NCBI GenBank assembly: GCA_012517435.1
Contig: JAAYUY010000163.1
Location: 1-56,600 of the forward strand
Direction of reading: 5' to 3'
Origin: Sphingobacteriales bacterium
GTDB lineage: Bacteria > Bacteroidota > Bacteroidia > CAILMK01 > JAAYUY01
Length of the DNA: 56,600 nucleotides
Part shown: in pieces, positions 25,437 through 34,671 of the stretch
How the letters are laid out: each line of letters starts with the position of its first letter
Position numbering within the stretch: position 1 is the stretch's first letter
The notes under the pieces: generated by a model
The model's database searches: none
What the model saw: the letters and a program-made list of their open reading frames with translations, nothing else
What the model was told of the DNA's origin: nothing
Position numbers and translations under genes: made by a program

Positions 25437-28400
25437 TATTATATTAACATTTTCAGGTAAAAGTGTTCTGCATGTCTTATTTATCTTTATTCTCCCTTAT
25501 CTGACAAAAGCTCAACCTGTTGCGGATTTTACAGCCAATATTACTATCGGGTGCAGTCCGCTGGTAGTATCTTTTACCGATAAGTCCACCGGCAATGTCA
25601 AATCATGGTATTGGGATTTCGGAAACAGCAACACTTCCACCCTCCAAAATCCGCAAACCACATACACCTCTCCCGGAAAATATACGGTAAAACTTACGGT
25701 TTCAGACGGGACAAACAATCATACGGTAACCAAAACAGATTATATCGTAGTTTTAAAAAATCCGACAGCCGGATTTTCAGTTTCCGCTGCCACGGTAGGT
25801 TGTGCACCCTTTACCGTCAGTTTTATCGACCAGTCGAATCAGGGAGATGCCATCATCTCGCAATGGATATGGGATTTCGGAGATGGAAATATCGGTACTC
25901 AGAAAAATCCGACACATACTTATTCTTCTCCCGGCAGCTATTCTGTATCCCTTCATGTGATTGACATCTACGGATGTTCGGATACAAGATTTATTACAAA
26001 TTATATAAAGGTCAATAGTACTCCGAAAGCGATATTTTCAAACAGTCAGCAGAAATATTGCAAGACACCTGCTCTGGTCAGTTTTACAAATTCCTCAACA
26101 GGCAATCCCACATTAAGCTATTTATGGGATTTTGGAGATACTACCACCTCCACCGTGAAAGATCCCGTCCATAGTTACCTGTATCCGGGAACATTTTCCG
26201 TTAAACTGGTTGTTACCGATGGAAACGGGTGTAAAGATTCAATTATAAAAAACAATCAGATAGAAATTGATAATGTGAAGGCATATTTCCAGCCCGATAA
26301 GGATACCGTCTGTACTGCTACTTTTTTCAGGTTGAACAATCAGTCGCAGGGTGCAAAAAACTATTTCTGGAATTTTGGAGATGGAAACACGACCAATGTC
26401 CCCAATCCGAGTTATTTATACCTCAATCCCGGGAAATACCTGGTGTCTCTGAAGGTTACCAATGGATCCTCCTGTGTTGACAGTATGGCAAGGTATATTA
26501 CTGTCGAACAGCTTACAGCAGGCTTTCTGACCTCGCTGCCCTTATACAGTTGTAAACCTCCGTTAACCGTAAGTTTTGTAAATCAGTCCGTCAATGCGGT
26601 AAAATATATCTGGGATTTCGGAGATGGCGACAGCTCGACAGATAAAAATCCTGTGCATGTTTATACCACGCCCGGGGTTTTTACCCCCAGCCTGACCGTG
26701 ATAGGCGCGGGAGGTTGCGTTAAAACGGTTATTTCTGATAAAAATGTTGAAATTATCCCGCCACAGGCAGCTTTTATGGCCGATTCCATGTCGGGATGTG
26801 CCCCTCTGCATGTTACCTTTACTGACCGTTCGAATTCAAAAGAGCCTATAACTTCATGGCACTGGGATTTTGATGATGGTGATACCTCTGACCTGCAAAA
26901 CCCGGCTCATGTTTTCGTTAAAGATACTACTTATGAAGTAACGCTTAAAATTACAAATTCAGCGGGATGTGTTGGCATCAGCAAACTTCATATCACTGTA
27001 GGAATCAAACCCATAGCAGGATTTTATGTCAAGCCCGACACCTCCTGTGCTGTCGATTCCGTCTGGTTTTACAGTACGTCTTATACGCCTTCAGGAAAGC
27101 CGATTGATTTCTGGCAATGGACTTTTGGAGACGGGGGCAGTGGCTCTGGAGACAGTTGCGGACATCAGCATGTAGATACCGGATTTATGAGTACTCAACT
27201 GGTGGTGGGCTATCTCGGCTGTTACGATACCATCAAAAAAGATAGTGTTACCTATATCAACGGTCCTATTTCGGTTATTTCCTTCCAGCAGGATTGTAAA
27301 AAGCCGTATGATGTAACCTTCGTCAATCATCACAAAGGCATGCATCACTGGGAAATTGATTTCGGAGACGGCCAGAAACTTACGCACCTGACCGTGGACA
27401 GTGTCTATCACAAATATACCGGAAAAGGCATGTATACTGTCAATACTGTTGCCTATAACGACTCAACCGGATGTAAATGGCCGAACACCGTTTATGTCAG
27501 TGTTCAGGAAGTGCTTGCCGATTTCAAGCCATCTGTTAAACACATTTGTGCTGAAGATTCTTTTATGTTTCTTTATACCGGAACAGGCGGAAGTATTCAT
27601 ACCTGGCATTTCGGAGACGGAACGGTTTCGTATGAATCTTCCCCCAAACACGCTTACCGAAAACCCGGCTATTACAAGGTTAAACTCCTTTCAAAAGAAT
27701 TTGGCGGATGTGCAGACAGTATTGAAAAAACAGTCAGGGTTTACGGGATTACCTCCGATTTCAGCTGTGATACTTTTGGATGTGCTCCGTCAGCCATTCG
27801 CTTTTTCGACAAATCAGTGTCGGATACAGCCATTTATCTCTGGCGGTATTTATTTGATGACGGGCAGACTTCCTCATTGCCCAATCCTGTGCATACCTAT
27901 AAAAACAAAAAATTTTATTCACCAACCCTGATTGTTGAAAATCTTGCCAACTGCAATGATACCCTTACCCTGACCGACAAAGTCATCATTGAAAGGCCTG
28001 CAGCAGGCTTTTATGCTTATGACAAACAGCTTTGCTGGCAGGATTCCGTAAAATTTTCCAACACTTCTCTTGGAACAGGATTAAAATTTTTATGGAATTT
28101 CGGGGATGGCAATACTTCTTCAATACGTGAACCGGTCCACCATTATTCTACTTCAGGAAAATTTACAATTACTCTGATGGTTACCGATCAGAACGGCTGT
28201 AAAGATACCCTTACGGCTGTCAACTACATCGAAGTTCAGGAAAAGCTGAAAACTAATTTTTATGCTGATACCATTTATGCCAATTGTTATCCGCTTCTGG
28301 TCAAATTCTATGACAGTTCAAACATTCAGGACATCCTGCTGTATGAATGGGATTTTGGCGACAAAACACCTAAATCGTACCTGAAATCTCCTGCACACAG

Positions 28401-29277
28401 CTATACAAAACCCGGTAAATATGATGTTTCGCTTTTCATGGTAACCAATTTTGGCTGCACAGATACCATGATAAAAAAACAATATATCGTCATCAAAGGG
28501 CCTGTAGCCGATATTGGCATTTCCCCTGATACTATCTGCAAAAACCAGTTTACCAGTCTGTTTATTACTTCAAAAAAAGATGTTTATCAGTTCGAGTGGG
28601 ATTTTGGCGATGGTGTCATTGCAAAAAATGCCCCCGACTCGATCAGGCATCAGTATAAACATGCAGGAATGTTTTTCCCGAAACTCCTGTATATGGATTC
28701 TTCCAAAACCTGTGTAAAATATGCGGAAGACACTTTGTTTGTTTCGTCAGTAAACGGCTATTTTACGGTAAGTGATTCGGTGGGTATCATTCCTCTGACT
28801 GTTCAGTTTACCGGATACGGTGATCCAGGAATTATCTCGTGGTGGTATGATTTTGCCGATAGTATTACTTCCGTTTTGAAAAATCCGGAACATACCTTCA
28901 AACGTCCCGATACATTCTTTGTAAAACTGGTTGTTACCAATACACTTGGCTGTAAAGATACCTTTACAAAAATGATCATTGTGGAGCCCCTGCCACCCAT
29001 TGTCGATATGCCGAAAGCCTTTACACCAAACGGAGATGGACAGAACGACAAGGTTTATGTGATGGGAGCCGGCATACGTTATGAAACACTGCTTGACTTC
29101 AGCATTTACAACAGATATGGCGAAAGAGTTTTCCATACTACTAATCCTCAGGACGGATGGGATGGCTATTACAAGGGAAAACTGCAAAACATCGATACCT
29201 ATCAATATATTGTATCAGTGAGATTGTTTGACGGACAGGTTGTTACTTTAAAAGGCTTTATTGCTTTAATATTATAA
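25420..29277 (+). CDS. Giant PKD-repeat adhesin-like protein with T9SS type-B (CHU_C) sorting domain
   Basis: A very large exported protein with 14 PKD-like repeats that I can count by the WDFGDG-type motif (WYWDFGNSNT at the start to SWWYDFADS at the end), many with cysteine pairs. It ends in a CHU_C domain starting MPKAFTPNGDGQNDKVYV. It is a probable T9SS type-B surface protein that could build extended, flexible adhesive stalks. The reading frame is open from an ATG at 25375, but the promoter's start site is near 25405, so I place the start at TTG 25420, which gives a good signal peptide (VLHVLFIFILPYLTKAQ). Confidence 0.85.
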   Translation: MLRKSNIILTFSGKSVLHVLFIFILPYLTKAQPVADFTANITIGCSPLVVSFTDKSTGNVKSWYWDFGNSNTSTLQNPQTTYTSPGKYTVKLTVSDGTNNHTVTKTDYIVVLKNPTAGFSVSAATVGCAPFTVSFIDQSNQGDAIISQWIWDFGDGNIGTQKNPTHTYSSPGSYSVSLHVIDIYGCSDTRFITNYIKVNSTPKAIFSNSQQKYCKTPALVSFTNSSTGNPTLSYLWDFGDTTTSTVKDPVHSYLYPGTFSVKLVVTDGNGCKDSIIKNNQIEIDNVKAYFQPDKDTVCTATFFRLNNQSQGAKNYFWNFGDGNTTNVPNPSYLYLNPGKYLVSLKVTNGSSCVDSMARYITVEQLTAGFLTSLPLYSCKPPLTVSFVNQSVNAVKYIWDFGDGDSSTDKNPVHVYTTPGVFTPSLTVIGAGGCVKTVISDKNVEIIPPQAAFMADSMSGCAPLHVTFTDRSNSKEPITSWHWDFDDGDTSDLQNPAHVFVKDTTYEVTLKITNSAGCVGISKLHITVGIKPIAGFYVKPDTSCAVDSVWFYSTSYTPSGKPIDFWQWTFGDGGSGSGDSCGHQHVDTGFMSTQLVVGYLGCYDTIKKDSVTYINGPISVISFQQDCKKPYDVTFVNHHKGMHHWEIDFGDGQKLTHLTVDSVYHKYTGKGMYTVNTVAYNDSTGCKWPNTVYVSVQEVLADFKPSVKHICAEDSFMFLYTGTGGSIHTWHFGDGTVSYESSPKHAYRKPGYYKVKLLSKEFGGCADSIEKTVRVYGITSDFSCDTFGCAPSAIRFFDKSVSDTAIYLWRYLFDDGQTSSLPNPVHTYKNKKFYSPTLIVENLANCNDTLTLTDKVIIERPAAGFYAYDKQLCWQDSVKFSNTSLGTGLKFLWNFGDGNTSSIREPVHHYSTSGKFTITLMVTDQNGCKDTLTAVNYIEVQEKLKTNFYADTIYANCYPLLVKFYDSSNIQDILLYEWDFGDKTPKSYLKSPAHSYTKPGKYDVSLFMVTNFGCTDTMIKKQYIVIKGPVADIGISPDTICKNQFTSLFITSKKDVYQFEWDFGDGVIAKNAPDSIRHQYKHAGMFFPKLLYMDSSKTCVKYAEDTLFVSSVNGYFTVSDSVGIIPLTVQFTGYGDPGIISWWYDFADSITSVLKNPEHTFKRPDTFFVKLVVTNTLGCKDTFTKMIIVEPLPPIVDMPKAFTPNGDGQNDKVYVMGAGIRYETLLDFSIYNRYGERVFHTTNPQDGWDGYYKGKLQNIDTYQYIVSVRLFDGQVVTLKGFIALIL

Positions 29278-29305
29278 TTTTTTTAACCAGTAAAACTGAA
29301 AAACT

Positions 29306-30319
29306 ATGAGAATTCTTAAAACAGTACTTTATGTAATCGTAGCAATCATTTTATTGCTTTTTATCATTTCTTTGTTTTTACCTTCTAAGTTGGTTTTTGA
29401 AAATTCAGTCAACATTTCTGCGAAAAACTCAACTGTTTATCCTTTAGTGCTGAATTATCAAAACTGGGAGAAATGGGATCCCTGGGTTAAAGCCGATAAG
29501 GATATGAAAAATACTTATACAGGTGTTCCGGGAATCGGCCATAAAAGAACATGGGAAAGCAAAAAACAGGGAAATGGCTCAATGGAAATTGTGGAAGCTG
29601 AAACAAACAAAAGGATAAAAGCTAAACTAATGTTTCAGGATTCGGGGAAACCCGCATGGGACAACTGGCAGTTTGATGAAACGCCTGAAGGGACTAAAGT
29701 TACCTGGAAAATAGAAGTGGAAACCGGATTCAATCCCATCGTTAAATATATGTTTGCCTTTACCAAAGGAAAAATGAACAAGGTCTTTAAAGATGGTCTT
29801 GACAACCTGAAAACCCTCGCAGAATCGTTACCTGAAACGCCTGAGGTCAGTGTTATTGAACAACCACTCATGCCTCAGAAATACATTGGGATCAAGAAAA
29901 CGATTGGCTTTAATCCTTCTGAAATACATGCATTTATGGCCGAATCCTATCAGGCTATCATGACGTTTATTCAAAAGAATAATATTCAGTGTACGGGGCC
30001 TTTGGCAAGTTTCTATTTCAGTTATGATGAAAACATGAAAACGATGGAAGCCATGCCTGCAGTTCCCGTGCCTCTCGAAACCAATGTCAGATTGCCTGAT
30101 GGTATGCAATATCATGATATAGCTCCCGGAAACTCAGTAATGGTTATTCATATCGGTGCCTATGAAGGTCTCGCATCTGCATGGAATGCTCTTGAAAAAT
30201 ACATTAAGGATAAAAACCTTGAAGTTAACGGAGCTCCCTTTGAAGTTTACCTCACCGATCCGAATGTGGATAAAGATACGGCTCACTGGCAGACACAGGT
30301 GGTCTTTCCCATTAAATAA
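29306..30319 (+). CDS. Membrane-anchored SRPBCC-GyrI-like ligand-binding protein
   Basis: A 337-residue protein with one N-terminal transmembrane helix (about residues 5-27), a polyketide-cyclase/SRPBCC domain (about 33-172; NWEKWDPWVKADKDM, WDNWQFDETPEGTKVTWKIE) and a C-terminal GyrI-like effector-binding domain (about 185-337; IGIKKTIGF, GPLASFYF, VIHIGAYEGLASAW). Both domains bind small hydrophobic or aromatic ligands in other proteins, and there is no DNA-binding part. The role is unknown. It follows the giant PKD gene by 28 bp on the same strand and may be read through from it. Confidence 0.85.
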   Translation: MRILKTVLYVIVAIILLLFIISLFLPSKLVFENSVNISAKNSTVYPLVLNYQNWEKWDPWVKADKDMKNTYTGVPGIGHKRTWESKKQGNGSMEIVEAETNKRIKAKLMFQDSGKPAWDNWQFDETPEGTKVTWKIEVETGFNPIVKYMFAFTKGKMNKVFKDGLDNLKTLAESLPETPEVSVIEQPLMPQKYIGIKKTIGFNPSEIHAFMAESYQAIMTFIQKNNIQCTGPLASFYFSYDENMKTMEAMPAVPVPLETNVRLPDGMQYHDIAPGNSVMVIHIGAYEGLASAWNALEKYIKDKNLEVNGAPFEVYLTDPNVDKDTAHWQTQVVFPIK

Positions 30320-30350
30320 TTTTCTCAGTAGATTATTTATTATCTGATAT

Positions 30351-31553
30351 TCAGGGTTTTAAAATCTTAGAATATGCTGCTGACTGGTCATTCGCTACCC
30401 TGACGATGTAAACACCTGAGGGAAATCCGGAAATGTCAATACTGATATAATCGCCAAAAGCTTCCGGATTCAGATAAAGAGTTTTTCCTGAAACACTGAT
30501 GATTTCAATATGATAAACATCTATTTCAGGCAGAAACAGGTTCAGATTCTTTTCAGTGGTTGTACATTTAAGGGTAAGGGGTTTAACCTCAGAAACAGAG
30601 CTTGTATAGGGACTGAGCTTAGCCAGACCGCTTCCCCAGGTAGCAACCCAGATATTGTCGTTTTTGTCTATTTTGAGGTCAAGAAGCTGATTGGTAGGCA
30701 AAGGAGAATTCGATTTATTGTAAACCGTCCAGTTTTTACGGTCAAACATAAAAACACCGCCATTGGTAAAATCGGGATTGCTGATCCAGATATTTCCCTT
30801 TGAATCCAATTGAATGGAATTGGCACTTGCCAGGTTGGATTTTGGATAAAAATTCCAGTTTGTACCAGTAAAATAACCCAGATTGCCGGGACAAACAAAC
30901 CAGAGGGTGTCGCCATTCCCCTCTTTCATGGCATAAACGGAATTGGAAGGTAGCGGAGAATTGCTTTTGTCATAAACCTTGCTTTGATTGGCCGACAACT
31001 GAATCATTCCGCTGTCTTTTGTACCGATCATTAAGTCATATCTGAACCCGGACAAACAAAGAAAAATAGTATTTTTTACAACTGAATTGGTATAATCATA
31101 TTTTGACCATGCCGAGCCATTGAATTTCAGAATGAAATAGTTGGTTTTGTCGGCAATCCAGACATTCTTGGTCTTGTCAACAAACAAAGGTTCCATCCAC
31201 GGAGAGCTGATCAGGGCATTGGTATAAATCTGAAAATTCCCGTTGTATTTGTATAATTCCATGTTGCTGGTCGTGAACCAGATATCACCGTCATTGTCAG
31301 CTGCAACGGCATTGACCCATGCATCATAAATATAGTTTTTGAAAGTATCACCGTCAAATTCAGTTAAGTGAGGGACATTTCCGCTGTTGTCGTAACCTGC
31401 CCACAAATGGCCGTTTTTATCAAAATCCATGGATTTTATCTTGTTCCATGGGATTTGTGAATTTGAAGGATTATAAATCTTCCACTGAGGAACCTGGTTA
31501 AACACCAGCAAAGGGATAAATATAAAAATCCCTGAAATAATATAATTTTTCAT
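30351..31553 (-). CDS. T9SS type-A cargo with two-component-regulator-like beta-propeller
   Basis: A 400-residue exported protein with a signal peptide (IISGIFIFIPLLVFNQ). It has repeated propeller blades of the type GHLWAGYDNSGN, GDIWFTTSNMELYKYN, GNIWISNPDF and DNIWVATWGSGLAKL. The C-terminal sorting domain ends GVYIVRVANDQSAAYSKILK. The blades resemble the ligand-sensing half of hybrid two-component sensors, but here they are a free secreted protein. The type-A sorting tail means export by T9SS and usually cleavage with attachment to A-LPS. It has its own promoter and overlaps no neighbour. Confidence 0.83.
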   Translation of the reverse strand: MKNYIISGIFIFIPLLVFNQVPQWKIYNPSNSQIPWNKIKSMDFDKNGHLWAGYDNSGNVPHLTEFDGDTFKNYIYDAWVNAVAADNDGDIWFTTSNMELYKYNGNFQIYTNALISSPWMEPLFVDKTKNVWIADKTNYFILKFNGSAWSKYDYTNSVVKNTIFLCLSGFRYDLMIGTKDSGMIQLSANQSKVYDKSNSPLPSNSVYAMKEGNGDTLWFVCPGNLGYFTGTNWNFYPKSNLASANSIQLDSKGNIWISNPDFTNGGVFMFDRKNWTVYNKSNSPLPTNQLLDLKIDKNDNIWVATWGSGLAKLSPYTSSVSEVKPLTLKCTTTEKNLNLFLPEIDVYHIEIISVSGKTLYLNPEAFGDYISIDISGFPSGVYIVRVANDQSAAYSKILKP

Positions 31554-31578
31554 CCGCAGAAAGGTTAAATGTTGGTAT

Positions 31579-31608
31579 CAAATATAAGGATTAAATGGCA
31601 AAATGCAA
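31579..31608 (-). promoter_or_regulatory. Promoter of the type-A propeller gene
   Basis: The minus strand shows TATATTTG (31586-31579), an exact TAnnTTTG element, with TTG 19 bp upstream (31608-31606). The start site would be near 31572, about 19 nt before the ATG. Confidence 0.6.
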
Positions 31609-31712
31609 TCTATTAAAATGGGGAATTGAAACATAAGGCAATATCAAAAAATAACGTCTTTCAATGTTAGACTTTTGTTACACAATATTATTCCTGACAA
31701 TTTCACCCATTT

Positions 31713-32529
31713 ACTCCCTGTTTTATTTGCTCTGCCAAGGCTAATTATAAACCCCTCAATATCTCTCAGAATTGCCTTTTTCTCAGTGTTCTGCGTGGTG
31801 AGAGGTATTTTAACCACAGAGGTCACGGAGGAGCATAGCGTTTTTTTCTCCGTGAATCTCCGTGTTCTCTGTGGTGAGATATGATTAAAATAGTGTTTTA
31901 AATTCACTTATTTAGTCATAATGTTTAGGGGGCTATATCATTTTAACCACAGAGGTCACGGAGGAGCACAGAGTTTTTGTTTATCTCCGTGAGTCTCTGT
32001 GTTCTCTGTGGTGAGATTTGATTAAATTAGTGTTTTTAAATCACTTATTTAGTCCTAATGTTTAGGGGGCTAGATCACTCCCTGTTTTATTTGCTTTGCC
32101 AAGGCTAATTACGAACCCCTCAATATCTCTCAGAATTGCCTTTTTCTCAGTGTTCTGCGTGGTGAGATGTATTTTTAACCACAGAGGTCATGGAGGAGCA
32201 TAGCGTTTTTTTCTCCGTGAATCTCTGTGTTCTCTGTGGTGAGATATGATTAAATTAGTGTTTTTAATTCACTAATTTAGTCCTAATGTTTAGGGGGCTA
32301 GATCACTCCCTGTTTTATTTGTTTTTCTAAGGCTAATTACGAACCCCTCAATTTCTCTCAGAATTGCCTTTTTTCTCAGCATATCTCTGTGGTGAGATGT
32401 ATTTTAACCACCGAGGTCACGGAGGAGCACAGAGTTTTTTTCTCCGTGAATCTCTGTGTTCTCTGTGGTGGATTTGATTAAATTAATGTTTTAAATCACT
32501 AATCCGGTCCGAATGTTCCGGGGAAAAGA
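31713..32529. repeat. Array of four hairpin-bearing intergenic repeats
   Basis: The 970 bp between sufD and the propeller gene hold a repeat array instead of genes. The full unit has three parts: a lead (A, starting ACTCCCTGTTTTATTTG) at 31713, 32077 and 32305; a hairpin (B) opening AACCACAGAGGTCACGG and closing CTCTGTGGT, at 31812-31880, 31945-32016, 32177-32245 and 32406-32470; and a tail (C) with a small inverted repeat CCTAA-TGT-TTAGG. The second copy lacks part A, so spacing is 133 bp there and about 230 bp otherwise. CTCTGTGG-type repeats of this kind occur between genes in various environmental bacteria. Confidence 0.9.
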
Positions 32530-33918
32530 TCAATCATAACAATTTAACACACAGGTTGCACAGTGTGAAAGTTCTCCTCTCAGTCGTTTTGAAACAAGCA
32601 TGGAAATACGGTCATGAAGGGCGGGAATTTCAATTTTATCAGTGATTTCACTGGTAAATGATTTCATCAGCATGATACGTGCTTCGTATTCACAAATCCC
32701 TCTCGAACGAAGATAGAAAAGTTCATCGCTTCCAAGGTACCCAACAGTAGCTCCATGGCTGCATTTAACATCGTCTGCATAAATTTCAAGCTGAGGCATG
32801 GTGTTTATTCTCGCATCATCCGTCAGCAATAATGTATTGTTTTTCTGGTAAGAGTCGATTTTTTGTGCATCTTTTCTGACCAGTATTCTTCCCCGGAAAA
32901 CACCACTGGCCTTACCATCGAGAATGCCTTTAAACAGCTCGGAGCTTGAGGTTTCGGCAATATTGTGTTCAATAAATGTATTGTTGTCAACGTGTTGCTG
33001 GCGATCCATCAGGTAGAGTCCATAAACTTCTGCCCGTGCATGTCTGCCATCTAAGCTGATGGATTGATTATTACGGGTAAAACCTCCGTTGAGCGTGATG
33101 GTATTGGTTTGCACCATCGAATTGGCCTCCTGATGAACAAACAGTGAAGACACCATGGCACTTTTGTTACTCTGGTTCTGTAGTCTCAGTATCTTAACGG
33201 TAGCATTTTCACCGACATAAATTTCGGTAAGAGAATTGGTGAAGGAGGGCTGTCCGCTTAATGTATGGTCGCATAAAACAATGCTGAGGTCAGAATTTTT
33301 GCCGACTATTATCAGGTTTCTCGGCTGAATGATGGGTCTTAATAATGCATTTTCCTTTTGAGATAAAAGATTGACAAACTGAAGAGGTTTTTGTATCTTT
33401 GAATTATCCGGGAAAAAGGCAAAAATACCATCCATTGAAAAAGCAGTATTCAGCGCCACAAATGCTTCCTCATTTAATGCAAGCTTTCCGTAATATTCTG
33501 CAACAAGATCAGGATAAAGCTGAAAAGCTGCAGCAAGGCTTCCGACAATGCCCTGATGGTCGAATTTCTGAATCAATGGCAAAGAGTGAGGATACCAGCC
33601 GTTGATAGTCGCAAAATCGTAGGTATCGAGTTCGTTGATGTCGCACCTGAAAATATCTTTAATAGGTGTATTGACATCCTCAGGAGGGATAAAGGGATGA
33701 ACAAGCCTCCCGATTTCTGCCATAACTTTTTGAATATCAGTAAATCGCCAAAGCTCCTGCCTGAGGTCAGGTAAGCCATTCTGATTCAGAAAGTCAATGG
33801 CTTGTTTCCTGCTCTGACGTAAAAATTCAGGACTTTCTGCATTAATGATTTTCTCATTTGTCAAAAAGTCGCTGACAAAAATTTTATCTAATGAAACAGT
33901 TTCCTGCATAATCTTCAT
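32530..33918 (-). CDS. sufD: Fe-S cluster assembly protein SufD
   Basis: SufD works with SufB and the ATPase SufC as the scaffold that assembles iron-sulfur clusters. The protein of 462 residues has the SufB/SufD beta-helical core, with RNLIIVGKNSDLSIVLCDH, SFTNSLTEIYVGENA and EIYADDVKCSHGATVGYLGSDELFYLRSRG near the C-terminus, which contains the conserved Cys and His. It follows sufC without a gap. The last residues HCATCVLNCYD form an unusual C-x2-C-x3-C cluster, and the stop codon lies inside the end of the neighbouring repeat array. Confidence 0.95.
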   Translation of the reverse strand: MKIMQETVSLDKIFVSDFLTNEKIINAESPEFLRQSRKQAIDFLNQNGLPDLRQELWRFTDIQKVMAEIGRLVHPFIPPEDVNTPIKDIFRCDINELDTYDFATINGWYPHSLPLIQKFDHQGIVGSLAAAFQLYPDLVAEYYGKLALNEEAFVALNTAFSMDGIFAFFPDNSKIQKPLQFVNLLSQKENALLRPIIQPRNLIIVGKNSDLSIVLCDHTLSGQPSFTNSLTEIYVGENATVKILRLQNQSNKSAMVSSLFVHQEANSMVQTNTITLNGGFTRNNQSISLDGRHARAEVYGLYLMDRQQHVDNNTFIEHNIAETSSSELFKGILDGKASGVFRGRILVRKDAQKIDSYQKNNTLLLTDDARINTMPQLEIYADDVKCSHGATVGYLGSDELFYLRSRGICEYEARIMLMKSFTSEITDKIEIPALHDRISMLVSKRLRGELSHCATCVLNCYD

Positions 33919-34659
33919 TTATTCTTTCAACCAGTCATAACCTTTTTCTTCCAGTTCGAGAGCCAGTTCCCTGGTTCCTGATTTCACAATTTTTCCCTGA
34001 TACAGAACATGAACAAAATCCGGGACAATATAATCAAGCAGTCGCTGGTAATGTGTAATCACAAGGAAAGAATTGGTTTTGTTTTTCAGCAAGTTAACTC
34101 CATTTGCCACCACTCTGAGGGCATCAATGTCAAGGCCTGAATCGGTTTCATCAAGGATAGCCAGTTCGGGTTCGAGCATGGCCATCTGAAATATTTCGTT
34201 ACGTTTTTTTTCACCACCTGAAAAGCCCTCATTGACAGAGCGGTTTGTCAGTTGGGTGGTAATATCGACAACTTTCTTTTTTTCGTTCATGAGTTTAACG
34301 AATTCAGCTCCTGAGATAGGTTCCTGTCCAAAATATTTCCTCTTTTCATTGATGGCTGTGCGCATAAAATTGGTGATACTGACTCCCGGAATTTCAACCG
34401 GATATTGAAAAGCAAGGAAAATACCTTCCCATGAACGGTGTTCGGGACTCATGTCAAGCAGATTTTTGCCTTTATATAAGACCTCGCCTTGTGTAACTTC
34501 CACAAGCTCTTTCCCGGCCAAAACAGAGGCAAGTGTACTTTTCCCCGAACCATTCGGCCCCATGATGGCGTGAATTTCACCGGGTTTGATGCTTAAATTC
34601 AGCCCCTTTAATATCTCATTTCCATTAATGGATGCATTTAAATTTCTGATTTCCAACAT
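33919..34659 (-). CDS. sufC: Fe-S cluster assembly ATPase SufC
   Basis: SufC is the ABC-type ATPase that drives shape changes in the SufBD scaffold. All nucleotide-binding motifs are present: Walker [10 protein letters not shown] (about residues 34-42), the signature [10 protein letters not shown] (about 147), Walker [17 protein letters not shown] (about 165) and the switch histidine in [12 protein letters not shown]. The length of 246 residues is typical. It lies 12 bp after sufB, and its stop is directly followed by the sufD ATG, so the three genes form one operon. Confidence 0.97.
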   Translation of the reverse strand: MLEIRNLNASINGNEILKGLNLSIKPGEIHAIMGPNGSGKSTLASVLAGKELVEVTQGEVLYKGKNLLDMSPEHRSWEGIFLAFQYPVEIPGVSITNFMRTAINEKRKYFGQEPISGAEFVKLMNEKKKVVDITTQLTNRSVNEGFSGGEKKRNEIFQMAMLEPELAILDETDSGLDIDALRVVANGVNLLKNKTNSFLVITHYQRLLDYIVPDFVHVLYQGKIVKSGTRELALELEEKGYDWLKE

Positions 34660-34671
34660 ATTATTTCGATT

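Noticed and set aside
27401-27931. 176-codon plus-strand frame in the PKD protein
   Set aside because: It is an alternative frame of the PKD repeats, with no motif.
25507-28990. CRISPR-like or tandem DNA repeat in the PKD gene
   Set aside because: The repeats are protein-level PKD domains; the DNA differs strongly between units and there are no equal spacers.
31644-31907. Minus-strand open frame of 87 codons in the repeat array
   Set aside because: It is made of the repeat sequence itself (the CTCTGTGG hairpin read as protein) and ends in the non-coding lead. Such frames are known false genes from this type of repeat.
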